This document shows positions 10,734 to 18,366 of a DNA stretch of 64,000 bases, piece by piece. The first letter of the stretch is position 1, and the number at the start of each line of letters is the position of its first letter. The notes beneath the pieces are model-generated. The model was given only the letters and a program-made list of their open reading frames with translations, was not told the origin of the DNA and searched no databases. Source of the stretch: Microbulbifer pacificus (GTDB taxonomy: Bacteria > Pseudomonadota > Gammaproteobacteria > Pseudomonadales > Cellvibrionaceae); the NCBI RefSeq assembly GCF_033723955.1, contig NZ_CP137555.1, positions 2,906,001 through 2,970,000 on the forward strand, in the 5' to 3' direction. Position numbers and translations under genes: made by a program.

Positions 10734-10991
10734 TTACTCCGCATCTCCGGAGAAATCGTCTTCCGCGTCGAAGGGCAGTTCCTGCACCTTGCCGCCTTCT
10801 TCCATCAGCACCTTCACCTTCTGCTCGGCGCTCGCCAGCTTCTGCTGGCACTCGCGGGTGAGCTTCACCCCGCGCTCGAAATCCGCCAGTGCCTCGTCCA
10901 GCGGCAGGTCGCCACTTTCCAGACGCTCCACCAGCTGTTCCAGTTCTTCCAGTGCGCTCTCGAACGAAGCGGCTTTCTTTTTGGCGGCCAT
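10734..10991 (-). CDS. xseB: Exodeoxyribonuclease VII small subunit
   Basis: An 85-aa protein with the typical sequence ESALEELEQLVERLESGDLPL followed by an acidic helical tail. It is the small subunit of exonuclease VII, which degrades single-stranded DNA together with XseA (not in this window). It abuts ispA with no gap. Length and motif match the family. Confidence 0.95.
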   Translation of the reverse strand: MAAKKKAASFESALEELEQLVERLESGDLPLDEALADFERGVKLTRECQQKLASAEQKVKVLMEEGGKVQELPFDAEDDFSGDAE

Positions 10992-11080
10992 GACCTAGTC
11001 CCGAAAATAGTCTCGATAAATAGCGAGGGTATGCAATTGCGGGCAACCTTAGCGGCTGCGGGGTGGAGGGTCAATTGGAG

Positions 11081-11108
11081 CGCCGGGGGACCATTGGGTC
11101 CCCCGGCG
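11081..11108. terminator. Strong GC hairpin after the PQQ dehydrogenase gene
   Basis: A 12-bp stem (CGCCGGGGGACC with its complement) around ATTG lies just beyond the dehydrogenase stop and before xseB. There is no U tract on either strand, so it may act as an mRNA 3'-end stabiliser rather than an intrinsic terminator. Confidence 0.5.
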
Positions 11109-11119
11109 GTAACCGGGTG

Positions 11120-12658
11120 TCACGGCAAATAATTCTGCAGCTCCCGCCCGCCCCCTTGAATCTCCTGTTCCATCAGATAATGCGCCAGCGCCCGTTTCTG
11201 GGTGTTGCTGAAGCCGTAGTTGGGCATCGGTGGCGTCGGCGTATCGAAGTAATCCGCCAGCTCTTTCAGGGTGTACTTGCGGCTCAGGTTTTGCAGTGGG
11301 ATCTGCTGGTGGCAGCGGATGCAGTTGCGGCGTTCGAAAATCTGCGCGCCCTGGCGGGCGGCGTCGCCGTCGATGGCCAGCGGCTTTTTCGGCGCGCTGA
11401 TGGGCGGGCGTGTGCCGGCGGGAACGCGCGGTGCGTTTGAATTGGCCGCACCCGGCTGAATCCGGTACACCGCACCCGCGTAATCGTCGGAGACGTAAAT
11501 ATTGCCGCGCGCATCCTCGACAATATCCACTGGGCGGCCGTACACCGTGTTTTTGTCGTCCGCCAGAAAACCCCACATAAAATCTTCTGCGTGAATCTTG
11601 CCGCGCTCGTCCCAGTGCAGCGCCACCACCTTGTAGCCGTCCTTCACATCCCGGTTCCAGGAGCCGTGCAGCGCCACCAGTGCTACGTCGCGATACGCGT
11701 CGGGTTGTTCCGAACTGCGTAAAAAGCGCATTCCCAGCGGCGCATTGTGGGCGCGGAACTCGAATGCGGGGGGTATCGACGCGGCAATTTTCTGCTGGAC
11801 CTCCGGGTTTTTCCCCTCGCCAAAATCCGGGTCCGGCACCCGGTTGCCATTGGCGTAGGGCCAGCCGTAAAACCCGTCCTGCTCAATGCGATTCAGCTCG
11901 CAGGGTGGGAAGTCATTACCCAGCCAGTCGCGGCCGTTGTCGGTGGCGTAGAGCGCACCGTCCTTGGGGGACCAGTCGAACCCCACGCTGTTGCGCAGGC
12001 CCGTGGCATAGATCTCGAAATGGCTGCCGTCCGGACGGAAACGCATGATGGTGGCGCGGCGCGGGTCTTCCTCCTCGCACACATTGCAGGTGGAACCGCT
12101 GGACAGGTACATCCAGCCATCCGGGCCCATGCCGATGGTCTTGGTCCAGTGGTTACCGCCATCCCCGAGATCGGTCACGATCCTCTGGTAACGGCTGGCA
12201 ATGCGGCCATCGGAGTGGTCGAAGAGCGCGCGGCCGACGCCATTGCTCTCGGCGATATACAGCCAGTCCTCATGCAGTGCCAGCCCGTGCGGGCGCTGCA
12301 GACCGTCGATCAGTACCCGCTGGCCGTCGGCTTTGCCGTCGCCGTTGCGGTCCGCCAATAGCAGGCTCACCCGGCCGAGCTTGGGTTGGGACACCAGCAG
12401 ATCGCCATTGCGGGTCACGGCGAGAAAACGCGCGTTGGGAATTTCCTCGCTGTAGAGATCCAGCCGGTATCCCGGCGCCAGCTGCAACTCGCGCTCCACC
12501 GTCGTTTTATCTGTCCTCGCGCCCAGTAGCTGGCCCCAGGGCACGTTGACGCCGGGTATCAGGCCGGCGGCAACGGCGGCCACCAGCAAAATGATGCCAA
12601 TGGCGGCTATTGCTACCAGGCGATAAAAAGTTAGCGCGTTTTTCGACGTGGGTCTCAC
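11120..12658 (-). CDS. Membrane-anchored PQQ-type sugar/sorbosone dehydrogenase with C-terminal cytochrome c
   Basis: Predicted periplasmic quinoprotein that oxidises a sugar or aldehyde and passes electrons to its own heme. An N-terminal membrane segment (VAIAAIGIILLVAAVAAGLI) is followed by a beta-propeller of the soluble glucose/sorbosone dehydrogenase type (motifs RPHGLALH, YATDNGRDWLGNDFPPCELN, HGSWNR). A C-terminal CIRCH heme motif lies near residue 465 with a likely Met ligand in PMPNYG. The frame extends to an ATG at 12751, but the GTG at 12658 starts just before the membrane anchor and I prefer it. The ribosome-binding site is weak for both. No PQQ biosynthesis gene is in the window, so the substrate is unknown. 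Confidence 0.82.
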   Translation of the reverse strand: MRPTSKNALTFYRLVAIAAIGIILLVAAVAAGLIPGVNVPWGQLLGARTDKTTVERELQLAPGYRLDLYSEEIPNARFLAVTRNGDLLVSQPKLGRVSLLLADRNGDGKADGQRVLIDGLQRPHGLALHEDWLYIAESNGVGRALFDHSDGRIASRYQRIVTDLGDGGNHWTKTIGMGPDGWMYLSSGSTCNVCEEEDPRRATIMRFRPDGSHFEIYATGLRNSVGFDWSPKDGALYATDNGRDWLGNDFPPCELNRIEQDGFYGWPYANGNRVPDPDFGEGKNPEVQQKIAASIPPAFEFRAHNAPLGMRFLRSSEQPDAYRDVALVALHGSWNRDVKDGYKVVALHWDERGKIHAEDFMWGFLADDKNTVYGRPVDIVEDARGNIYVSDDYAGAVYRIQPGAANSNAPRVPAGTRPPISAPKKPLAIDGDAARQGAQIFERRNCIRCHQQIPLQNLSRKYTLKELADYFDTPTPPMPNYGFSNTQKRALAHYLMEQEIQGGGRELQNYLP

Positions 12659-12787
12659 GATCGTCTTGATCTCGTAACAAAAGTAACTATAGTTGGCCGC
12701 TAAATGTCGCACAGCAGTACCAGTTGCGATACGCGCCACCAGTTCCCTCAAATCCCGCCTACGAAAAGTGTGACGCCAGTCACTCGT

Positions 12788-12807
12788 TTGTAAGACATCT
12801 CTTACAA
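12788..12807 (+). promoter_or_regulatory. GacA (UvrY/LetA-type) upstream activating box
   Basis: TGTAAG-ACATCT-CTTACA at 12789-12806 matches exactly the TGTAAG-N6-CTTACA palindrome bound by GacA upstream of rsmX, rsmY and rsmZ. The arms extend to 7 bp each. Its centre lies about 64 bases before the likely start of the sRNA at 12861. A possible -10 element, CATAAT, is at 12850-12855. Confidence 0.85.
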
Positions 12808-12860
12808 CAAGTTCAGCATTTTCCCACTACCCGAATTTTCTCCAGCGACCATAATGTAAT

Positions 12861-13003
12861 TGCAAGGACGGAGAACGGATTGCACCGGCGGCAAGGACAG
12901 GTCACCAAGGAATGGAGACCGCGCTGCCAGCCTGAAGGGACTTGGGCACCATCCTGTGAGACGCACCGCTTGGGCTGGATTGCTCAAGCGGTGTTTTCAT
13001 TTT
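12861..13003 (+). ncRNA. GGA-rich CsrA/RsmA-sequestering sRNA (RsmZ/RsmY type)
   Basis: A transcript of about 140 nt is predicted from the likely start near 12861 to a rho-independent terminator. Hairpin 1 has stem TGCAA/TTGCA and a loop GGACGGAGAACGGA with three GGA motifs. Hairpin 2 has stem GGTC/GACC and a loop ACCAAGGAATGGA with two more, and another AAGGACA lies between them. Repeated GGA in loops is the hallmark of RNAs that titrate CsrA/RsmA. With the GacA box upstream the assignment is strong, although the RNA family could not be checked against a covariance model. It would act in trans on translation of many mRNAs. Neighbouring genes are probably unrelated to it. Confidence 0.8.
12964..13003 (+). 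terminator. Rho-independent terminator of the GGA-rich sRNA
   Basis: Stem CACCGCTTG (12964-12972) with CAAGCGGTG (12985-12993), 12-base loop, then TTTTCATTTT. Confidence 0.85.
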
Positions 13004-13436
13004 GGGCCTGTGTATTATCGTCACTCGCACTTCCTGTGTTCAATTTTCCCTGTCAGTACAAACGAAATAGCCGGCCTTTTCAAAAGATCAGCACCGGATT
13101 TCGTTCATTGTCTGGAAATCGTAACAAACCTCCGCTTTAATCAGCACAAGACGGTCCAATTATTGTGGCCGCGGAGGATGAAGCATTCAGTAAGTTATTG
13201 CTCTACCCGTTCTTATCGCTGCCACCGTGGCCTCACTGGTGGTCGAGCCTTCATTGCCTCCAAATTTCGCCACTCTGCTCCAGCGCCGCCGCACTTTCCC
13301 AGATTTCCCGACCAGATTATCTGTCTCAACACTTCTTCCTGTTCCAATCCCTTTCCCTGCATCGCCACCAGAGCCCCGCCGGAATTCCCGCGGGGCTCCG
13401 TTGCTTTCAGGGTATGCCAATTTCGGAGGTGAACAC
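13004..13436 (+). other. Noncoding gap upstream of the HNH gene, with one hairpin
   Basis: No convincing gene. The one structure I see is a 9-bp stem GAGCCCCGC (13371-13379) with GCGGGGCTC (13390-13398), about 40 bases before the HNH start. It may be a leader hairpin. There is no U tract. Confidence 0.4.
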
Positions 13437-14024
13437 ATGCAAGCACAGATCCTGAGGTTGAATCTCGCCGGGCAGCCGCTGGAGTGGGTGAGCTGGGAAG
13501 AGGCCGCCTGCCTGTATGTACGGGACCTGGTCACCTGGACCCTGGGCGGCGTGGTGCAGACCGTGCATGGCGGAATCAACCGCCAGGGCGAGCGCTCAAG
13601 GCTGGACCTCGCCGCGATCATCGCCTGCGGCGGCGAGCGCATGGCGCGTCCGCGCACCCGGCCTCCACTCACCAACCGCGCGCTGTTTGCGCGGGACGAA
13701 CACACCTGCCTCTACTGCGGCAGCTGGTTTCCGCTGCGCGACCTGACCCGGGACCATGTGCAGCCGGTATCCAAAGGCGGGCGCGACGTGTGGGAGAACG
13801 TGGTCACCGCCTGCCGGCGCTGCAACCAGCACAAGGGCAACCGGTTGCTGCAGGACCTGGATATGGAACTGCTGGCGCTGCCATTCGTGCCGAACGCCGC
13901 CGAGTATCTGGCGCTGATCAACAGTGTGCGGATTCGCGGTGACCAGATGGAGTTTTTGCGCGGCCAGTTTTCCCGGCCGCGACAGGAGGGTTGGTTGGTG
14001 GACGGACTGCCGATAGCGGGTTGA
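13437..14024 (+). CDS. HNH endonuclease family protein
   Basis: A 195-aa protein with a central HNH domain: CLYCG zinc pair, RDHVQPVSKGG (catalytic His), N in WENVVTACRRCNQHKGN with the second zinc pair. The N-terminal 80 residues hold no recognised domain but contain WVSWEEAACLYVRDLV, a sequence commonly found in this chromosomal HNH family. The start is well supported by TCGGAGGTGAACAC before the ATG. It stands alone, with no methylase or phage gene nearby, so a restriction or homing role has no support from context. Confidence 0.88.
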   Translation: MQAQILRLNLAGQPLEWVSWEEAACLYVRDLVTWTLGGVVQTVHGGINRQGERSRLDLAAIIACGGERMARPRTRPPLTNRALFARDEHTCLYCGSWFPLRDLTRDHVQPVSKGGRDVWENVVTACRRCNQHKGNRLLQDLDMELLALPFVPNAAEYLALINSVRIRGDQMEFLRGQFSRPRQEGWLVDGLPIAG

Positions 14025-14039
14025 TCCCCGCTGGCTCCG

Positions 14040-15047
14040 TCAGACCGCGGCTCGGATCAGCGCGGTGAGGTAGGTGCAGAAGTCGTGCCCGTTGTTCTGC
14101 AGCATTTTCGGGAACATGGAGATGGAGGTCATGCCCGGGAAAGTATTCACCTCGTTCAGGTAGATTTCCCCGTCATCGGTAAGGAAGAAATCGATGCGCG
14201 ACAGGTCTTCCAGCTGCAGACCGATAAACGCGCGCTTTGCCGCCTCGTAAATCCAGCCCAACTGGCCATCGGATAAGCCTTCCGCCACCACGTGGGTGAG
14301 CGCGCGGCTGCCCTCCGCGTATTTTTCCTCGTAACTGTAGAACGTGTCCGCGGGCGCACAGACTTCACCGGGCGCGGTGATCACCAGTTCCCCCTCATAG
14401 GTGTAAGCCGCCACTTCCAGCTCGCGCACCTTCAGGCACTTTTCCACCAGCACATAGGGGGAGAGGCGGAAGGCATCGTTCAGCGCTTGTTCCAGTGCCT
14501 CCTCGTCGCTCACCTTGTAGCAGCCCACGGAAGATCCCTGGTTGGACGCCTTCACGAATACCGTGCCCCACTGCTGCAGTGCGTCTTTGGCCTTGGCGGT
14601 TTCCTCCGCGGTATTGGTACAGAGAAACTGGTAGGGCGTGTTGTCGACGCCGAGCGCGGTGAGCCACAGCTTGGTGGTGATCTTGTTGAAGCAGATCTTG
14701 CTCGCCTCGGAGCCGCAGCCGTAATAGGGCAGGCCGAGGATCTCCAGTTGCGACTGCAGGTCGCCGGTTTCACCGGGGTAACCGTGAATGGAGGGAATCA
14801 CATAATCCACCGGTTGCGCGCTGCCACTGGCACTGTAGAGCAGTTTGTCCGAGCGCAACTCGCGCAGCATGCCGTCGCTGTCCAGCAGCTGGCCGTTTTC
14901 GTTCATGGTCACACGGGTGAGCTGAATGTCCGGCGCGCCCGCCAGTTCGCGCTGGATGAAATCCGCAGTGCGCAGGGAGACATCGTGCTCGCTGCCGCCA
15001 CCGCCACAGATCAGCAGGACCTGGATGTTGTTGTGGTTATGAGTCAT
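14040..15047 (-). CDS. D-alanine-D-alanine ligase family ATP-grasp protein
   Basis: Joins two D-alanines (or a related dipeptide) for peptidoglycan precursors in the cytoplasm. About 335 aa. Ddl motifs are present: the N-terminal GGGGSEHDVSLRTA, VFVKASNQGSSVGCYKV, RIDFFLTDDGEIYLNEVNTFPGMT. The ATG at 15047 is preceded by a TGATGAG stretch. A TTG at 15065 is possible but less likely. The gene is 21 bases downstream of mepA and probably co-transcribed, a peptidoglycan pair. It may be a second Ddl or a variant ligase, since the usual ftsQ/murC context is absent. Confidence 0.88.
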   Translation of the reverse strand: MTHNHNNIQVLLICGGGGSEHDVSLRTADFIQRELAGAPDIQLTRVTMNENGQLLDSDGMLRELRSDKLLYSASGSAQPVDYVIPSIHGYPGETGDLQSQLEILGLPYYGCGSEASKICFNKITTKLWLTALGVDNTPYQFLCTNTAEETAKAKDALQQWGTVFVKASNQGSSVGCYKVSDEEALEQALNDAFRLSPYVLVEKCLKVRELEVAAYTYEGELVITAPGEVCAPADTFYSYEEKYAEGSRALTHVVAEGLSDGQLGWIYEAAKRAFIGLQLEDLSRIDFFLTDDGEIYLNEVNTFPGMTSISMFPKMLQNNGHDFCTYLTALIRAAV

Positions 15048-15068
15048 CGGGTTCTCATCAATCAATTA

Positions 15069-15953
15069 CTATGGCGCCGCCGGTGCGGTGAGTACCTGAG
15101 CGCACTGCGCGGGCATGTCCGGCTTTTTCGGCGGCTTTTCCGGTTTCGGTTTCACCGGCGCAGTGCCGTTGAGGATGGCGTAAAAATCGTCACTAAACCA
15201 CCAGTCGAGCCCGCCCTCGCAGGGCTTGCCACTCACCTTAGGCTGCGGCACACAGTTTTTGTCTTCCGGCGGACAGTTCAGGCGCACATGGAAATGATAG
15301 TTGTGTCCCCACCAGGGGCGCACTTTGCGCAGCCATTCATTGTCGCTGCCTGCAATATCGCACATTTTCCGCTTGATGGTCGGGTGCACGAAAATACGCG
15401 CGACACGGGGATCTTCGGAGGCAATGCGCAGAATGCCGGGAATGCGCTGGTCCCAGTTTTTTTCCAGCAGCATATGCCTGCGATCATCGGCGATGGGAAC
15501 CGCTGAGATATTGTCCCGCTCCCACGGGGTCAGTGGGCGCTCGGCGGCGCGCTCGTCCTGGGAGAACCAGATATCCGCGTCCAGCCCCATCTGATGGCTG
15601 GCGTGGCCACTGCTGAATGGCCCGCCGCGAGCCATGGACATATCGCCAATCTGCAGGCGGCCGAGATGTTTTTCTTCCACGGCGTTGGAAAAGTCCTTGA
15701 GGAATTCCACCAGGTACGGATTGCCGTAGTGGCGGTTGCGCCCGGTGCGCACCAACTGAAAACCCTCGCCGCGCACCGGCATTTCCTCGGCGCCGCTGAG
15801 GCAGCCGTTGCTGTAGCCGCCAATACTTTCGGGCAGTTGGTTGGTGGGCGTGCGCGCCACCTCCCAGGGATTTTTCGCCAGGGTGGGGATGGCTGCACTG
15901 ACTAGCAGTGCGCTGAATATGGTCTGGAATAGGAATCGGGTGGAGATCGACAT
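15069..15953 (-). CDS. mepA: Penicillin-insensitive murein endopeptidase
   Basis: Periplasmic LAS-type metallopeptidase cutting D-Ala-mDAP cross-links. A signal peptide ends near residue 26 (IPTLAKN). Zinc and catalytic residues are visible in SSGHASHQMGLDADIWF and in WGHNYHFHVRLNCPPEDKNC. The 294-aa length is usual. First gene of a two-gene unit with the ligase. A Pro/Lys-rich tail (VKPKPEKPPKKP) follows the catalytic domain. Confidence 0.94.
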   Translation of the reverse strand: MSISTRFLFQTIFSALLVSAAIPTLAKNPWEVARTPTNQLPESIGGYSNGCLSGAEEMPVRGEGFQLVRTGRNRHYGNPYLVEFLKDFSNAVEEKHLGRLQIGDMSMARGGPFSSGHASHQMGLDADIWFSQDERAAERPLTPWERDNISAVPIADDRRHMLLEKNWDQRIPGILRIASEDPRVARIFVHPTIKRKMCDIAGSDNEWLRKVRPWWGHNYHFHVRLNCPPEDKNCVPQPKVSGKPCEGGLDWWFSDDFYAILNGTAPVKPKPEKPPKKPDMPAQCAQVLTAPAAP

Positions 15954-16154
15954 GATTTACTGCGGTGGTGTCGGTTTAGTTTTTTGTGCCCTAAGAATTA
16001 TAGAAGTTCCGTCAATGGGTTCTGTGGAATGGTCCGCTTCGGTGGCTTTTCGTGGTTGGGTCGTTGGGTGGTTTGTAGTTGGCGAGTTGGGTGGCGGCTT
16101 GGCTGGGCGGTGCTCCCTTGCGAGACACGCCCATCCCAAGCCTTAGCGAAAAAC

Positions 16155-17249
16155 TTACAGAACCTCGCGGCAGGCCGCCACCAATGCCGCCATCTCCTCA
16201 TCCGTACCGATGCTGATGCGCAAGTACTCACTAATCCGCGGCTTATTGAAATAGCGCACGATGATGTTGCGCTCGCGCAGGGCCAGGAACAAATCCTCGG
16301 CGGAAATCTTTGGCGGTTTGGCGAAGATGAAGTTGGCGGTGGAGGGGATGATCTCGAAGCCCAGCTCGTTCAGTTGTGCACAGGTGTCTTCACGGGTGGC
16401 GATGACTCTGGCGCAGTTATCCACAAGCCAGGTGCGATCCGCGATGGCGGCGGTTGCCACCTTCTGCGCGATACCGTCGATCGGGTAGGAGTTGAAGGAG
16501 TTCTTTGCCCGGTTCAGGCCCTCGATCAGGTGCGCCTGGCCCAGTGCATAACCCACACGCAGCCCCGCCAGCGCGTGGGACTTCGACAAGGTGTGCACCA
16601 CCAGCAGGTTCGGGTAGCGGTCGATCAGTGCGATTGCGCTGTCGCCACCGAAGTCGATGTAGGCCTCGTCGATCACCACCACCCGCTCCGGGTGCAGCTT
16701 CAGCAACTGCTCGATTTCCGCCAGCGGCAGGTAGCGGCCTGTGGGCGCGTTCGGGTTGGGGATGATCACACCGCCGGCGCCGTCGATCGCGTAGTCCGCA
16801 ACCGCGATGGAAAAGTCCTCCCGCAGCGGCAGGGTGCGCGCCTCGATACCGTAGAGTTCGCAGTACACCGGGTAAAAGCTGTAGGTGATGTCCGGGAACA
16901 GCAGTGGCTCGGGGCGCTGGAAGAAACTGTAAAACGCGTGCGCCAGCACCTCGTCGGAGCCATTGCCCACAAAAACCTGTTCCGCCTGCAGGCCAAACTG
17001 CGCGGCGATGGTAGTGCGCAGTTCGGTGGATTCCGGGTCGGGATAGAGGCGCAGGTGGCTCGGCAGTTGCGGGTCCTGCAACACGGCCTGGGCCTTGGGC
17101 GAGGGCGGGTAGGGGTTCTCGTTGGTGTTGAGCTTGATCAGGCGCGCGGTGGTTTTCGGCTGCTCCCCCGGCACATAGGGGTGGAGCCGGGCAACGGCCG
17201 GGCTCCAGAACGGATTGTCGGTGGTCTGATCGGTGGTGGGCTCGGTCAT
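16155..17249 (-). CDS. hisC: Histidinol-phosphate aminotransferase
   Basis: PLP enzyme of histidine biosynthesis converting imidazole acetol phosphate to histidinol phosphate. At 364 aa it shows LIKLNTNENPYPPSP at the N-terminus, the PNPNAPTG substrate region and the PLP lysine in HTLSKSHALAGLRVGYALG. The frame is open upstream, but the ATG at 17249 has AAGGAG at ideal spacing and gives the standard N-terminus. It stands away from any other his gene. Paralogues acting on other amino acids exist, so exact specificity is likely but not proven. Confidence 0.92.
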   Translation of the reverse strand: MTEPTTDQTTDNPFWSPAVARLHPYVPGEQPKTTARLIKLNTNENPYPPSPKAQAVLQDPQLPSHLRLYPDPESTELRTTIAAQFGLQAEQVFVGNGSDEVLAHAFYSFFQRPEPLLFPDITYSFYPVYCELYGIEARTLPLREDFSIAVADYAIDGAGGVIIPNPNAPTGRYLPLAEIEQLLKLHPERVVVIDEAYIDFGGDSAIALIDRYPNLLVVHTLSKSHALAGLRVGYALGQAHLIEGLNRAKNSFNSYPIDGIAQKVATAAIADRTWLVDNCARVIATREDTCAQLNELGFEIIPSTANFIFAKPPKISAEDLFLALRERNIIVRYFNKPRISEYLRISIGTDEEMAALVAACREVL

Positions 17250-17331
17250 GGCATTCACTCCTTGTGCGCGCCGCGAATTGCTTGGGTGGGCGGGCGGAGA
17301 TTTTATGCCGTGTGCGCGCAGACTTCGACGG

Positions 17332-18366
17332 CTATTCGCCGTGAATTTCCTCTTCAGTGTCTTTCTTTGCGCTCTTCTTCTTGCCCTTTTTCGTGTCCTC
17401 TTCGATGGGGATATCGAACAGCTCCGGCGCATCGGCGAGGAATTCTTCCAGCGGCACCGGCCGGCGGAACAGGAAGCCCTTGTACTTCAGCTCCCTGGAT
17501 ACCGGCGGAGACTCGCTAAACTCGCCCATGTTGCCGATCTCCACCGCCGCAGCGAAGCCGAGGAAGCTCCACGGAATCAGGATCGAACCCAGGAAGCGCC
17601 AGTGGGGGGCAATATTCAGTGCGAGATACGCCGCGCACCACAGCATTACCGGCAGCAGCACCGCCAGCACCAGGATATTCAGCAGCGGCAGTACATGCTC
17701 GAGGTTGAAGTTGAAATTGAGCAGGCCGCCAAACCACTGCCACACGGCGTAAACCAGTGCCGCGGCGGCGGCGATGGAGAGGTGCGGCAGGAAGTGCGCC
17801 TCGTGCTTCACCACCTTGCCGATAAATGCCCAGGCGGCGGCGTACACCAGCAGGCCAATGATCACATCGGTCAGCACCTTCACCACACCGGTCCACTTGA
17901 ATTCGCTGCTGGTGCCGAGCCACGCGAGCCACAGGCTGAGCCCCGCCACCAGCAGGCACAACAGCGTGGCCACCAGCGGCGTCGCCAGGCGGTCGAACAC
18001 CGTTTCCGCCGAGTGCAGCGGGATCGCCGGCGCCACACTCATTTCCGTGTCGATAAAACGCACCCGGCTCTTGCCGAGCTGGATCTCGTCGCCGCACTGG
18101 ATATGGCGCTCAGTGATCGCCGCCGGCTTGATGGACTTGTCGCGGAAATTGCGCACCAGGCGCACGCCGTTCAGGCTGTTGAGATCCCGCAGCACATAGC
18201 AGCCATCTTCATCCCGCACCACTTCCGCGTGCACCGGGTCGACATGGGGGTCTTCCAGCATCACCGCGTTGTCGTAGCAGCGCCCGAGGGTGGCGCGGTC
18301 CCCGTCCAAGCGGTAGCGGGTACTAACCCGGTGGGCACGATTGATTTCTTCGATAATCAGTGCCAT
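17332..18366 (-). CDS. FHA-domain integral membrane protein
   Basis: 344 aa. Residues 1-110 form an FHA phosphothreonine-binding domain (LGRCYDNAVML, a VHAEV strand, DLNSLNGVRL). About five membrane segments follow (for example VATLLCLLVAGLSLWLAWLG and VLTDVIIGLLVYAAAWAFIG). A soluble C-terminal tail ends in a Lys/Glu-rich stretch. The FHA serine usually seen before the conserved His is replaced by DPV. The gene overlaps the end of the protease gene by 10 bases, so the two are one transcriptional unit. With two Ser/Thr kinases nearby, it is a likely phospho-dependent membrane partner. No specific function is recognised. Confidence 0.85.
   Translation of the reverse strand: MALIIEEINRAHRVSTRYRLDGDRATLGRCYDNAVMLEDPHVDPVHAEVVRDEDGCYVLRDLNSLNGVRLVRNFRDKSIKPAAITERHIQCGDEIQLGKSRVRFIDTEMSVAPAIPLHSAETVFDRLATPLVATLLCLLVAGLSLWLAWLGTSSEFKWTGVVKVLTDVIIGLLVYAAAWAFIGKVVKHEAHFLPHLSIAAAAALVYAVWQWFGGLLNFNFNLEHVLPLLNILVLAVLLPVMLWCAAYLALNIAPHWRFLGSILIPWSFLGFAAAVEIGNMGEFSESPPVSRELKYKGFLFRRPVPLEEFLADAPELFDIPIEEDTKKGKKKSAKKDTEEEIHGE

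Noticed and set aside
13437..14024. Restriction or homing endonuclease system around the HNH gene
   Set aside because: No methyltransferase, intron or phage gene adjoins it; chromosomal HNH proteins of this type are widespread.
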